The translations under genes were made by a program, and so were the position numbers. From Desulfosporosinus sp049943955 (lineage in GTDB: Bacteria; Bacillota; Desulfitobacteriia; Desulfitobacteriales; Desulfitobacteriaceae), in contig NZ_JBNFTW010000008.1 of assembly GCF_049943955.1 (NCBI RefSeq), positions 62,001 to 126,000 of the forward strand: 64,000 nt of DNA, read 5' to 3'. Numbering within the stretch: the first letter of the stretch is position 1; the number at the start of each line of letters is the position of its first letter. Positions 16,686-25,227 of this stretch are shown in pieces. Under the pieces are notes generated by a model. The model saw nothing but the letters and a program-made list of their open reading frames with translations. It ran no database searches and was not told the DNA's origin.

Positions 16686-18356
16686 TTATTGCTTAGGAAG
16701 TTCTAAAACCGCGCCTCTGTTGCCGGAAGTAACCATTCCGGCATAACGAGCCAGGAATCCGGTCGTGATTTTGGGTTGTCTCGGCACCCATTTCGCTCTG
16801 CGCTTTGCCAGTTCATCCTCACTCAGGTTGACGTTAATTTTATTGGCCATAATGTCAATTTGGATAATGTCTCCGTCCTCGATTAAAGCGATATTCCCTC
16901 CAACTGCCGCTTCAGGAGATACGTGACCGATAGCTGCCCCTCGCGTTGCACCACTGAAACGTCCATCCGTAATCAAAGCAACACTTTCGCCAAGTCCACT
17001 TCCCATAATAGCAGAGGTGGGATTTAACATTTCCCGCATTCCCGGGCCACCCTTCGGTCCCTCGTAACGAATGACAACCACATCGCCGGCAACAATCTTA
17101 CCCGTTGTAATGGCGAGCATTGCGTCCTCTTCGCAATCAAACACTTTAGCCGGCCCTTCATGTTTCAACATATCAGGAGCCACTGCGGAACGTTTGACAA
17201 CACAAGAATCCGGAGCCAGGTTACCTTTTAAGACAGCAATCCCTCCTGTCTTGCTATAGGGATTTTCAGCGGGCCTGATGACCTCTGTATTCTTGTTTAT
17301 GCAGCCATCAATATTCTCGCCAACAGTCTTACCTGTACAGGTGATCAAATCCGTTTTGAGCAAGCCGAGTTTGTTAACTTCATTCATTACCGCATAAATG
17401 CCGCCCGCCTCATGAAGTTCTTCAATGTAGGTATGCCCGGCAGGTGCAAGATGGCAGAGATTCGGAGTTCGGTCACTAATTTCATTAGCGATATCTACGT
17501 TTAATTTAATGCCGCATTCATGGGCAATGGCCGGAAGATGCAGCATACTATTCGTACTGCAGCCCAGAGCCATATCGAGGGTCAGGGCATTTCTAAAAGC
17601 ATCTTCGGTCATAATGTCTCTCGGCCGAATATTCCTTTTTAGGAGCTCCATAATCTGCATCCCGGCATATTTTGCAAGCTGAATCCTCTCAGAATAAACC
17701 GCCGGGATCGTCCCATTGCCACGAAGTCCCATCCCCAATACTTCTGTTAAACAGTTCATGCTGTTAGCGGTATACATTCCGGAACAAGAGCCACAAGTCG
17801 GGCAAGCTTTATTTTCATATTCCAGTAATTTTTCCTTGGAAATTTTCCCTGCTTGAAATTCACTAACGGCTTCCGAAACGCTTGAAAAACTTGTTTTCTG
17901 CCCATCAACAATTCCTGCCAACATTGGCCCGCCGCTGACAAAGATAGTCGGTATATTCAACCGAGCTGCAGCCATTAATAACCCGGGAACGTTCTTATCA
18001 CAGTTTGGAACCATAACCAAAGCATCAAAGGCATGAGCCAGGGTCATCGCTTCAGTAGAATCAGCGATTAATTCTCGAGTGACAAGGGAGTACTTCATTC
18101 CTTGGTGTCCCATGGCAAGCCCATCGCAGACAGCAATTGCCGGGAAAACCAGAGGAGTACCTCCGGCCATAGCGACACCCAGCTTTACAGCATCTACAAT
18201 CTTGTCCAGATTCATATGCCCCGGAACGATATCATTCTTCGAACTGACAATACCAATTAGCGGCCTTTCCATTTCCTCATTAGTCAAACCTAGGGCATGA
18301 AACAAGGCCCGATGAGGCACAGTCGTTGTTACTGCATCACTATTCATTTTGAACAC
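16686..18356 (-). CDS. ilvD: Dihydroxy-acid dehydratase IlvD
   Basis: A 556-residue enzyme that dehydrates 2,3-dihydroxy-3-methylbutanoate/pentanoate to the 2-keto acid precursors of valine, leucine and isoleucine. Fe-S cluster cysteines are in MVPNCDKNVPGLLMAAARL and PTCGSCSGMYTANSMNC; the C-terminal GRFSGATRGAAIGHVSPEA is also typical. Length is normal. No other ilv gene is in the window and no T-box leader is visible in the 299 bp upstream, which instead hold repeat copy C. The FadR-type regulator upstream on the same strand may control it. Confidence 0.96.
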   Translation of the reverse strand: MFKMNSDAVTTTVPHRALFHALGLTNEEMERPLIGIVSSKNDIVPGHMNLDKIVDAVKLGVAMAGGTPLVFPAIAVCDGLAMGHQGMKYSLVTRELIADSTEAMTLAHAFDALVMVPNCDKNVPGLLMAAARLNIPTIFVSGGPMLAGIVDGQKTSFSSVSEAVSEFQAGKISKEKLLEYENKACPTCGSCSGMYTANSMNCLTEVLGMGLRGNGTIPAVYSERIQLAKYAGMQIMELLKRNIRPRDIMTEDAFRNALTLDMALGCSTNSMLHLPAIAHECGIKLNVDIANEISDRTPNLCHLAPAGHTYIEELHEAGGIYAVMNEVNKLGLLKTDLITCTGKTVGENIDGCINKNTEVIRPAENPYSKTGGIAVLKGNLAPDSCVVKRSAVAPDMLKHEGPAKVFDCEEDAMLAITTGKIVAGDVVVIRYEGPKGGPGMREMLNPTSAIMGSGLGESVALITDGRFSGATRGAAIGHVSPEAAVGGNIALIEDGDIIQIDIMANKINVNLSEDELAKRRAKWVPRQPKITTGFLARYAGMVTSGNRGAVLELPKQ

Positions 18357-18454
18357 CTCTCTCTTTTAGGTTGTTTAACATCATTATATCTTGCGTGATG
18401 TCTAATGTCTATTGATGAAATAATACTACTCAAAAATTCTTTTTGTCTAACCTT

Positions 18455-18628
18455 AAGTAAACTCGTTCAACTAGAGTTAAACATCAGAGTTGCGGTGACG
18501 AAAGTTTCTTGTGGACACTTACTCTGAAATCGCCTAATGCTATCGCGCTGAAGAATGGTCTCTACCCCCAACAAAGCAAGGTATGAGAACAACTCCCACT
18601 TGAAGTGGGAGTCTTACGATTGGATAAA
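18455..18628 (+). repeat. Dispersed intergenic repeat, copy C
   Basis: Full-length copy sharing GTAAACTCGTTCAACTAGAG at its 5' end, the GACGAAAGT..GACACTTA region, CTGAAGAATGGTCTCTACCC, and the closing hairpin CCCACTTGAAGTGGG followed by TCTTACGATTGGATAAA, identical to copy A over the final 17 bases. It occupies most of the gap between the FadR-type regulator and ilvD. Confidence 0.8.
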
Positions 18629-18655
18629 TCTCAAAGTACAAATTCGAAAATAAGT

Positions 18656-19342
18656 TTAATCTTCAACAAATCCAAAACCTCTCATGGCATGAATAATATG
18701 CAGCTTCATAGCAGTTTTGGCTCCCTCAGCATCACGAGCTGCTAAAAATTCCATAATCATGCGATGATCATTTAGCGTATTGCGAACCATTTCTTCATTG
18801 GTATCCGACAAAGGGACCCCTTTGTTGATAGCTTGGTAAAGAACCGGCATCAGTTGATTCATAAACTCATTATGGGTCGCTTTAGCAATGGCCTGATGAA
18901 AGGCCTGTTCAACTTCAGTTCGATCTTCTTTTTTTATGATCAGTTCTTCTTCTAACTTGCCATAATACAAAATTCGCTCAAGTTCTTTATCAGTCGCACG
19001 TTTTGCAGCATAATAAGCCGATTGCGGTTCAAAAATAAGCCGCATTTCGTAGAGATCTTGGATATCTGGTTTAAATGCGGAAAGCTCCTTTAATCCATAA
19101 GCCTTATTTAAATCCAGGTTATCTTTGACATAAGTTCCCTTACCACGCTGGATTTCCAAGACATTATGAGCGATTAAGATGCGAATAGCTTCTCGCAGTG
19201 TCGTACGACTCACTTGTAATTTACCCGCAAGCTCATTCTCATTGGGAAGCTTATCCCCTATTGAAAATTTTTTGTCGATAGTAATCATTGCCAGAATGTC
19301 TTCCGCGACATCCTCCGCTAAGCTTCTGCCATCCCTAGCCAT
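18656..19342 (-). CDS. FadR-subfamily GntR transcriptional regulator
   Basis: A 228-residue regulator. The N-terminal winged helix (LAGKLQVSRTTLREAIRILI and the wing IQRGKGTYV) is followed by an FCD domain with the metal-ligand pattern DLYEMRLIFEP, FHQAIAKATHNEF and the His pair in KLHIIHA. FCD regulators respond to small carboxylic acids such as lactate, pyruvate or sugar acids. The downstream gene on the same strand is ilvD, with repeat copy C between them. Control of ilvD is plausible from order only. Confidence 0.9.
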   Translation of the reverse strand: MARDGRSLAEDVAEDILAMITIDKKFSIGDKLPNENELAGKLQVSRTTLREAIRILIAHNVLEIQRGKGTYVKDNLDLNKAYGLKELSAFKPDIQDLYEMRLIFEPQSAYYAAKRATDKELERILYYGKLEEELIIKKEDRTEVEQAFHQAIAKATHNEFMNQLMPVLYQAINKGVPLSDTNEEMVRNTLNDHRMIMEFLAARDAEGAKTAMKLHIIHAMRGFGFVED

Positions 19343-19409
19343 CGTCTGCCTCCTTTTCAGAGAAATCGGTCATCTTGCCGAGAAACTTCGTTCAAAAGAT
19401 AGCCGCTGC

Positions 19410-19769
19410 CTAATTCAGCAGTAAATCAAAGTCCTTCCAGGTAAAATCCACCGACAAAATACCGATAGGATCTTCAGTAACAACCCAGTTTAAATCTTTA
19501 GAAGCTTCCGGCTTTCTAAAACAAATTAAATTCTTATAATGTCCAAAGGCACGGCATATGGAAGGCCTCGCTTTATGAATACCGCAAATATCCTTATCCA
19601 GATCATAGAAAATGCAAGTTCCAAAATAACGCTTTTGCTTTTTTAGCTCAGATCGTCTTACCTCAGGCATTAACTTAAGAGCTGTTTTTATGGACCTAAG
19701 ATCTTGTATTGTGATGGGAACAGGACCACAGCATAATCCCCTACACTCTTTACAGGGCAAACTTTCCAT
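19410..19769 (-). CDS. YkgJ-family Cys-cluster protein
   Basis: A 119-residue protein of the YkgJ/UPF0153 type. The N-terminal CKECRGLCCGPVPI and the later CIFYDLDKDICGIHKARPSIC give the conserved cysteine set thought to bind zinc or an Fe-S cluster. The biochemical role of the family is unknown. It sits between the regulator at 18656 and the phosphoesterase at 19817, on the same strand as both, with short gaps. Confidence 0.8.
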   Translation of the reverse strand: MESLPCKECRGLCCGPVPITIQDLRSIKTALKLMPEVRRSELKKQKRYFGTCIFYDLDKDICGIHKARPSICRAFGHYKNLICFRKPEASKDLNWVVTEDPIGILSVDFTWKDFDLLLN

Positions 19770-19816
19770 ATAGCAACACCACCTAACTATATGCGCTATT
19801 ATTTTTAACGACCGGA

Positions 19817-20968
19817 CTACTTAAACTTAATCGTGATATCTACAATTTCGGGTGTATTTCCCAACCTAATCGGCGGACCCCAGGTTCCATATCCTGAGGA
19901 AACGATGAGTTGAAAGTTTCCTTTTTTAAGGTAGCCCCAATCGTCTTCAAAAATTCGACGGGTAATTAAGCGAATCGGAAACAACTGTCCTGCATGAGTA
20001 TGACCTGACAGCTGTAGATCAACCCCTTGCTGAACTGGTTCCTCCAATTGTAATGGTTGATGATCCATAACAATAATAGGCAGAGAATGATTAACTCCCT
20101 GGAGCAAGGTTTGCAGAGATTTTCTCTGAACCCCATTATAGCGAGATCCGGATCGATCATCCCTTCCAACTAAATAGAAACTTCCATCAATTTCCTGACT
20201 GCTGTCCTTCAATACTCTTACACCGGCTGCATCCAAATATTTGGCAGCTTCTTCAGCATTTCCTCCAATATACTCATGATTGCCCAACACCGCAAAGGCC
20301 CCGTACTGGGCTTTTAGTTTTTCGAAGGCCTCCGTCATTTCCTGCTTATTAACCGCTTCAACATTCTCGTCAAATACGTCTCCAGCAAACAATACCAGGT
20401 CAGGATGCAATTGATTGATCATTCCAACCATCTTGGTCAGATAACTATTATGGATAATCGTTCCGAGATGAATGTCCGATACCATCACAACATGCAATTG
20501 TTTTAGAGATCCCGCCTGTTTGGCTATTGTAATATCATAATGATTTATCCGCGGGTTTCGCGCATTCCAGGCTCCGAAGCCTACAATTCCCAGCACAAGA
20601 ACGAAGATTGCCAATCCAAAAGCAGGATTTAGGCTTTCCTTCAGAGGAATAAGATGAAAAATATGGTTTACTAAACGCAAGAGATCTATGGCAGCAATGA
20701 TTAATAAAAAGTAAAACATAAAGGCCATCCAATAGGCCCCAATTAGATTTAAGCCTTCGTAAAGCCCCTGAGGCAGAAATTTTTGCAGAAAGCGGGCAAT
20801 TAAATAGGACAATGAAATCAGCGCAAAGACAAACCAATAGGCTTTAAAAGGAATAAAGGGAATATAACTAAATAAAGCCTGCCAGCCACGCAGGCCGATA
20901 TAATAATTAATCCCTCCATAGACAAGAAAAAAAACAATTCCTATTAAGATGAAAAATGGATTAAACAT
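19817..20968 (-). CDS. Membrane-anchored metallophosphoesterase (YkuE-like)
   Basis: I take the start at 20968 (MFNPFFILIG, 383 residues) because GGGGGTGG lies 8 nt upstream; the frame is open 13 codons further. Four to five N-terminal membrane helices (residues 1-145) precede a calcineurin-like phosphoesterase domain with VMVSDIHLGT, LFAGDVFDEN, VLGNHEYIGG, VMDHQP and SGHTHAGQLFP, giving a full dinuclear metal site. Relatives with this form act on cell-envelope or lipid phosphates; the substrate here is unknown. It diverges from the riboswitch-controlled cobalt transporter. Confidence 0.88.
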   Translation of the reverse strand: MFNPFFILIGIVFFLVYGGINYYIGLRGWQALFSYIPFIPFKAYWFVFALISLSYLIARFLQKFLPQGLYEGLNLIGAYWMAFMFYFLLIIAAIDLLRLVNHIFHLIPLKESLNPAFGLAIFVLVLGIVGFGAWNARNPRINHYDITIAKQAGSLKQLHVVMVSDIHLGTIIHNSYLTKMVGMINQLHPDLVLFAGDVFDENVEAVNKQEMTEAFEKLKAQYGAFAVLGNHEYIGGNAEEAAKYLDAAGVRVLKDSSQEIDGSFYLVGRDDRSGSRYNGVQRKSLQTLLQGVNHSLPIIVMDHQPLQLEEPVQQGVDLQLSGHTHAGQLFPIRLITRRIFEDDWGYLKKGNFQLIVSSGYGTWGPPIRLGNTPEIVDITIKFK

Positions 20969-21079
20969 TTGAACACTTCCACCCCCGATTTTATAACTAT
21001 AACACATGGTTTACATTTAATGAACTTACTGTACAAAATCACTTCATTCATGTTATTATTAGAATAAACTAAATAGTTA

Positions 21080-21275
21080 AGAACAAGTGATCCCTTCCTG
21101 AGGGAAAAGGATTGAAAAGGAAAGTCAGTTAAAAGCTGACGCGGTGCCCGCCACTGTAAAAGGGAATCAATTCACACAATGTCACTGGGACAAACCTGGG
21201 AAGACGTGAGTTGATAATGATCTTGAGCCAGGAGACCTGCTTATTCTTAAGCCAAACTGCCTACGGGAATGTTAG
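21080..21275 (+). ncRNA. Cobalamin (adenosylcobalamin-type) riboswitch
   Basis: The leader contains the cobalamin core GACGCGGTGCCCGCCACTG near 21138-21157 (B12-box region). It also has GGGAAGACGTGAG and the late conserved GAGCCAGGAGACCTGC (21226-21241), in the right order and spacing for the Cobalamin aptamer. A Rho-independent terminator follows at 21300-21328, then the NiCoT gene at 21376. Cobalamin binding should promote termination and so shut off cobalt uptake and CbiJ when B12 is plentiful. Confidence 0.93.
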
Positions 21276-21299
21276 GGGGTATATATTTGTATTATCTTT

Positions 21300-21328
21300 A
21301 AGCCCTTCTCTTAGCAGAAGGGCTTTTG
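21300..21328 (+). terminator. Riboswitch expression-platform terminator
   Basis: AAGCCCTTCT pairs with AGAAGGGCTT around a 6-nt loop and is followed by TTGGTTTTG. It lies between the cobalamin aptamer and the transporter start, the standard place for a transcription-attenuation switch. Confidence 0.88.
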
Positions 21329-21375
21329 GTTTTGTCTGAGATCATAATTACTTCACGGGTTAGGAGAGAGGGCCT

Positions 21376-22398
21376 ATGAATAACTCCGCCAAAGGTATTT
21401 GGAATCGTCATCGCTGGCTTCCTTATGGTGTTTCTGTCACCGGTATACATTTTCTGGGCATAATCATGCTGTTGTTAAATTTAAAACAATTTCCTCAGTT
21501 ACTGGGATTTGCTTTTCTCGCTTATACCTTAGGCCTGCGTCATGCCTTTGATGCGGATCATATTGCAGCTATTGACAATACAGTGCGCAAAATGATCCAA
21601 CAAGAAAAAGACCCTATGGGAGTCGGTTTTTTCTTCTCGATTGGTCATTCAACCGTTGTCTGTATCATGTCCATTATTACTGCTGTTTCTATGCATTGGG
21701 CACAACAAAACATCCCTCAAATACAAAATTTCGCCAGCATAATAGGGACCGCAGTTGCCGGAGGATTTCTTTTGCTTATAGGGTTGTTTAACCTTTACAT
21801 TTGGTTTGATATCTTTGGCTTTTTTAAGAAAATGCGTCAAGGCGAATTTGATGAAGAAAACCTTGATGAACTCTTATTGAATCGAGGATTCGTAACCCGT
21901 TTTTTTAAACCTCTCTATCGATTTATAAATAAAAGTTGGCATGTTTATCCTTTAGGCTTTCTCTTCGGGCTTAGTTTTGATACAGCTTCGGAAGTTGCAT
22001 TACTCGCCATTTCTGCTACACTCGGTACTAAAGGCATGCCCATGACAGCAATTCTTTCTTTGCCTGTTATATTTGCAGCAGGCATGAGTTTGATGGATAC
22101 AGCAGACGGGGTTTTTATGACGACAGCATATCATTGGGCATTTTCTACCCCTCTGCGTAAAATTTATTATAATCTTTCGGTTACAGGTTTATCGGTTATT
22201 GCCGCCCTAGTTATTGGGATTATTGAACTCGCGCAAATACTGTCAACCAAGCTGGGTTACCATAGCAATTTTTGGGTCTGGGTCCAAAGTCTCAACTTTG
22301 GTTCTATCGGCTACATACTTGTCAGCCTTTTCGTTATTACTTGGGCAGTTTCTTATATCGTATGGAAGGTCATGGATTTGGAAAATTGCCTGAACTAA
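21376..22398 (+). CDS. NiCoT-family cobalt/nickel transporter
   Basis: A 340-residue membrane transporter of the HoxN/NixA/NicT group. The signature RHAFDADHIAAIDN lies at residues 55-68 in the second helix; GFLFGLSFDTASEVALLAI and AAGMSLMDTADG are the other conserved blocks. A strong SD (GGAGAGAGGG) precedes the ATG. The cobalamin riboswitch upstream and the cbiJ-like gene 42 bp downstream argue that the physiological ion is cobalt for corrinoid synthesis, although family members can carry nickel too. Confidence 0.93.
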   Translation: MNNSAKGIWNRHRWLPYGVSVTGIHFLGIIMLLLNLKQFPQLLGFAFLAYTLGLRHAFDADHIAAIDNTVRKMIQQEKDPMGVGFFFSIGHSTVVCIMSIITAVSMHWAQQNIPQIQNFASIIGTAVAGGFLLLIGLFNLYIWFDIFGFFKKMRQGEFDEENLDELLLNRGFVTRFFKPLYRFINKSWHVYPLGFLFGLSFDTASEVALLAISATLGTKGMPMTAILSLPVIFAAGMSLMDTADGVFMTTAYHWAFSTPLRKIYYNLSVTGLSVIAALVIGIIELAQILSTKLGYHSNFWVWVQSLNFGSIGYILVSLFVITWAVSYIVWKVMDLENCLN

Positions 22399-22440
22399 TT
22401 GCCCCTTCAAGCTATTGCTCACTAACGGAGGTTAACAAAC

Positions 22441-23169
22441 ATGATTGTTCTTTTGGGGGAATCTCCAGCAGCACGTGAATTGAATACGCAGTTAACGGCT
22501 AGAAACATTGATGTTATTCAGAGACAATACTGGTCTGAAGAAACTCCCTTACCGTCTCATCCTGCATTAGTTGTTGATGCCAGTCACCCTTCTATGAGTA
22601 CTAAATTCAGTTCTTTGCGACGCTGGTGCGAGGAACTGAACATTCCTTTTATCCGCTTAGAGCGACCAGAAACTAAAGTTCCCTCCAGCCCCTTAATTTT
22701 TCCTGTCTATGATTGGGAAGAAGCACTGGCCCTGCTTGAACAACGTATTAATACCTTGCGCAAGCAAAAAGGCCATACAATTACCGTCTTTATTACGACA
22801 GGCAGCCACCAGCTTCAAACAATTACCACTAGTTCTTTTGCCCAATCAGTGCGTCTCGTGGCGAGAATTTTACCCGAAGGACATTTAGTGCAAAAATGTC
22901 GGGAAGCTGGTTTGCATCCCCGGGATATTGTAGCTATGCAAGGTCCATTTTCCAAAGAAATTAATAAAGCCCTTTTTAAGTTTTACGGCGCGGATATTGT
23001 TCTTACACGAGACAGCGGTCTTGCCGGAGGAACAGACACAAAGATCTCAGCAGCTTTAGAGCTTGGTTTAGATATTGTTCTGGTCAGAAAAGCCAAAACC
23101 AATAATGGTTTAACCGTAAACAGCCCTCAAGAGCTTCTTAATTGGCTGGATCAAAAACTTCCCAGCTAA
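22441..23169 (+). CDS. cbiJ: Precorrin-6A/cobalt-precorrin-6A reductase (CbiJ/CobK)
   Basis: A 242-residue protein of the CobK/CbiJ family, which reduces (cobalt-)precorrin-6A with NAD(P)H during corrin ring synthesis. Recognisable family blocks are VVDASHPSM, IPFIRLERPE, FITTGSHQL, and the C-terminal DIVAMQGPFSKEINKAL and TRDSGLAGGTDTKISAA. It follows the cobalt transporter under the same cobalamin riboswitch. The early segment is somewhat divergent (SHPSM where SHPYA is common). No other corrin pathway gene is in the window, so the pathway must be elsewhere in the genome. Confidence 0.85.
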   Translation: MIVLLGESPAARELNTQLTARNIDVIQRQYWSEETPLPSHPALVVDASHPSMSTKFSSLRRWCEELNIPFIRLERPETKVPSSPLIFPVYDWEEALALLEQRINTLRKQKGHTITVFITTGSHQLQTITTSSFAQSVRLVARILPEGHLVQKCREAGLHPRDIVAMQGPFSKEINKALFKFYGADIVLTRDSGLAGGTDTKISAALELGLDIVLVRKAKTNNGLTVNSPQELLNWLDQKLPS

Positions 23170-23250
23170 GAGCTCAGCAAACATATTAATCACAACTTTT
23201 GAATCTGTAAAGAAAGCTCTGTTTCTCAAAAGTTATCATTTCTGACAGAA

Positions 23251-23300
23251 TAACAAATCGGTCTGCCAATGATTGTCCATCAGCAGGCCGATTTGTTATA
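23251..23300. terminator. Bidirectional terminator
   Basis: AACAAATCGGTCTGC and GCAGGCCGATTTGTT pair (one G-T pair) around a 16-nt loop, between the converging cbiJ and SHOCT genes. A-rich and T-rich flanks suit either direction. Confidence 0.8.
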
Positions 23301-23365
23301 TGAGTCTTCTTTTTGTTAAACGGTTTCTTGTTTAGTGCCATGATAATGGTAATACTAACCCGCTA

Positions 23366-23665
23366 CTAACGGCTTTCCAGATCTTGTTTTCTGCTTTGGA
23401 ATTCAGTGGAATCAATCTCTCCTCGTGCATAACGTTCACGCAGTATATCCAGAGCGCTATTATGGGTGCTAAATCCTTGTGACTGAACTCTTGACCTACT
23501 GCGGCGGAAGAGATAGACAGCCAGCAAAATAATAACGACTCCAAATATCAAGGGCATGAAAAAGCCCATCATTCCCATCCCATAGCCGCCATAACCACCA
23601 TAGCCTCCGTAACCATAACCACCATTACCCCAACCGCCCATCATGCGTCCCCAACCACTCATCAT
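23366..23665 (-). CDS. Gly-rich SHOCT-domain membrane protein
   Basis: A 99-residue protein. An N-terminal Gly/Tyr/Met-rich stretch (residues 3-31, made of GGYG-like repeats) is followed by one membrane helix (FFMPLIFGVVIILLAVYLF) and a C-terminal SHOCT motif (ALDILRERYARGEIDSTEF). SHOCT is a short module found at the ends of many oligomeric or membrane proteins; its function is not established. A GGGGGAA SD supports the start. The next gene upstream encodes a shorter SHOCT protein with the same C-terminal motif, so the two may be a duplicated or partnered pair. Confidence 0.8.
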   Translation of the reverse strand: MMSGWGRMMGGWGNGGYGYGGYGGYGGYGMGMMGFFMPLIFGVVIILLAVYLFRRSRSRVQSQGFSTHNSALDILRERYARGEIDSTEFQSRKQDLESR

Positions 23666-23726
23666 GTAAATTCCCCCTTCAAATTCAATACATTAAAATA
23701 ATTATTTCCAATATGAACTCAAAATC

Positions 23727-23954
23727 TTATTCCTGATTGGCTTTTTCAAGAGAAACTGTTTGTTTGCGCCCGCTTAGCCCCGCTTTACGTTCAAAATACT
23801 CCTCTCGATTAATCTCACCGCGTGCGTAGCGTTCATCCAAGATATCCAGAGGATTACGGGTATGGGCGGTATGATGCCCCCCAAACAGCCCTCCGGAATA
23901 TGATTCTTTATAGATAAAATAAGCAATAATCAACAAAATTATTAAGCCAAACAT
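23727..23954 (-). CDS. Small SHOCT-domain membrane protein
   Basis: I choose the start at 23954 (MFGLIILLIIAYFIYKE, 75 residues) because AAAGGGGG lies 8 nt upstream; the frame opens 19 codons earlier without an SD. One N-terminal membrane helix is followed by a Gly/His linker (GGLFGGHHTAHT) and the SHOCT motif PLDILDERYARGEINREEY, nearly the same as in the neighbour at 23366. Likely a membrane-tethered small protein of unknown role. A terminator separates the pair from cbiJ. Confidence 0.78.
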   Translation of the reverse strand: MFGLIILLIIAYFIYKESYSGGLFGGHHTAHTRNPLDILDERYARGEINREEYFERKAGLSGRKQTVSLEKANQE

Positions 23955-24217
23955 CGTTAATCCCCCTTTATAATTTAGGCCTAAGCTATACTTAAACTGA
24001 ATCCTATGCATTTTAGTCTCGATTTTATCTTGCCCAATTTCCCTTCTTTAACAACTAAGCCTTTAATTTGTTTTACTTGTTTTCAGCCCTCCTCAAATTT
24101 GTAGCCTTTTTCCTTTTAAGACTTAGGAATATTTAGCGGTTTCTATGACTTAAGTTTAAACGTTTAATACGATATTCTCGTGAAAAACTTGTGAATTTCT
24201 TATGAATAAAAATTCGT

Positions 24218-24246
24218 TTGACAATGTAACTAATCTGCTTTAAACT
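24218..24246 (+). promoter_or_regulatory. Candidate plus-strand promoter upstream of a large palindrome
   Basis: TTGACA (24218-24223), a 17-bp spacer and TAAACT (24241-24246) form a plausible sigma-A promoter. No plus-strand gene follows, only two hairpins (about 24315-24338 and 24342-24398) and then a gene on the other strand. A short non-coding transcript is possible. The rest of 24012-24429 shows nothing convincing. Confidence 0.35.
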
Positions 24247-24341
24247 ATGCAAGAGCTGACATTGAGTTTGCGTTGTAAAACGCATCCGAAAATGGGAAAA
24301 GTGCCTGCTATGGACGGCAAGCTAATAGCTTGTTTGCCAGG

Positions 24342-24398
24342 TATTTTTCGAAAATGAGAGAGGGAAGCAATGCTTCCCTCTCTCATTTTCGAAAAATA
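24342..24398. repeat. 57-bp near-perfect palindrome (28-bp arms)
   Basis: Arms 24342-24369 and 24371-24398 are exact reverse complements around a single A. The arms read TATTTTTCGAAAATGAG outward and GAGGGAAGCA next to the centre. It lies 32 bp beyond the glutamine amidotransferase stop. It could act as a transcription terminator, but neither side has a normal run of T after the stem, and the arms are much longer than usual for a terminator. Confidence 0.85.
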
Positions 24399-24429
24399 TC
24401 TCATTACCTTATCTCTTTTTAACAAATCC

Positions 24430-25146
24430 CTATTTGGCAATACATGCTTCAATAAATCCGCGAAATAGAGCACGACTATGTTTCTCAGTTTCAGGCATAC
24501 TTTCTGGATGCCATTGAACTCCCAAGCAAAATTTGGCGGCTGTCTTTTCAATTCCCTCGATGATACCATCTACCGCCTGGGCATTAACCTGAAAGCCTGG
24601 AGGAATTTCACAGACGGCTTGGTGATGGAGACTATTGACATCGATGTCCGTTTCTTTCAACAGCGTAAAAAGCAAAGACGTTTGCTTTATTTCAATACTA
24701 TGCCATGTGTATTGACGGGGCGCAGTTTGTTTATGTTGGATTGCTTCCGGATATTGACTTGGAATATCCTGATAGATTCTCCCCCTGGCCGCAACTGCTA
24801 AAACCTGAATTCCTCGGCAAATTCCTAAAAGAGGCAAATCCAGCTGCAAAGCCGCTTCCGTCAACAGCAGCTCGCTAAAATCCCTCTCTGGAAAGCAAGC
24901 TCCAATTCCTCGCTGAGGATCTTCTTTTAAATAAGTAGGAGAAATGTCTCCCCCACCTGTTAATAACAAGCCATCAATAAAATCTAAGACCTCTCGGCTT
25001 TCTTCGCCATTCTGAACCGGCGGCAGAATAATCGGAGTTCCTCCAGCGTTTCGAATGCTTTCAACATAAAAGGCCCGCGGAAACATCTTTAATTCTTCAG
25101 AATAATGTGCAGCAGTAATCCCTATCACAGGTCGTTGTCTTCCCAT
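24430..25146 (-). CDS. Class I glutamine amidotransferase-like hydrolase (PuuD type)
   Basis: A 238-residue peptidase C26 protein, like gamma-glutamyl-gamma-aminobutyrate hydrolase. The nucleophile elbow LGICRGIQVLAVAARG carries the catalytic Cys, and the His-Glu pair lies in GVQWHPESMP. GLLLTGGGDISP is the family's oxyanion/substrate loop. No polyamine or GABA genes lie nearby, so the substrate is open; the family also includes other gamma-glutamyl hydrolases. It is apparently transcribed alone. Confidence 0.87.
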   Translation of the reverse strand: MGRQRPVIGITAAHYSEELKMFPRAFYVESIRNAGGTPIILPPVQNGEESREVLDFIDGLLLTGGGDISPTYLKEDPQRGIGACFPERDFSELLLTEAALQLDLPLLGICRGIQVLAVAARGRIYQDIPSQYPEAIQHKQTAPRQYTWHSIEIKQTSLLFTLLKETDIDVNSLHHQAVCEIPPGFQVNAQAVDGIIEGIEKTAAKFCLGVQWHPESMPETEKHSRALFRGFIEACIAK

Positions 25147-25227
25147 TATTCTTAATCTCCCCTCTAAGAATACAAAAACAGCGTCGGTTCATCGCCGCTA
25201 CGCTGCCTCGTGTTCAAAAAAAATGTT

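Noticed and set aside
18357..18655. T-box or other amino-acid leader upstream of ilvD
   Set aside because: No TGGNACCGCG-like T-box sequence or terminator/antiterminator pair is visible; the gap is taken up by repeat copy C.
24240..24569. Minus-strand open frame of 109 codons
   Set aside because: It runs through the 57-bp palindrome and overlaps the real amidotransferase gene in another frame, with no family features.
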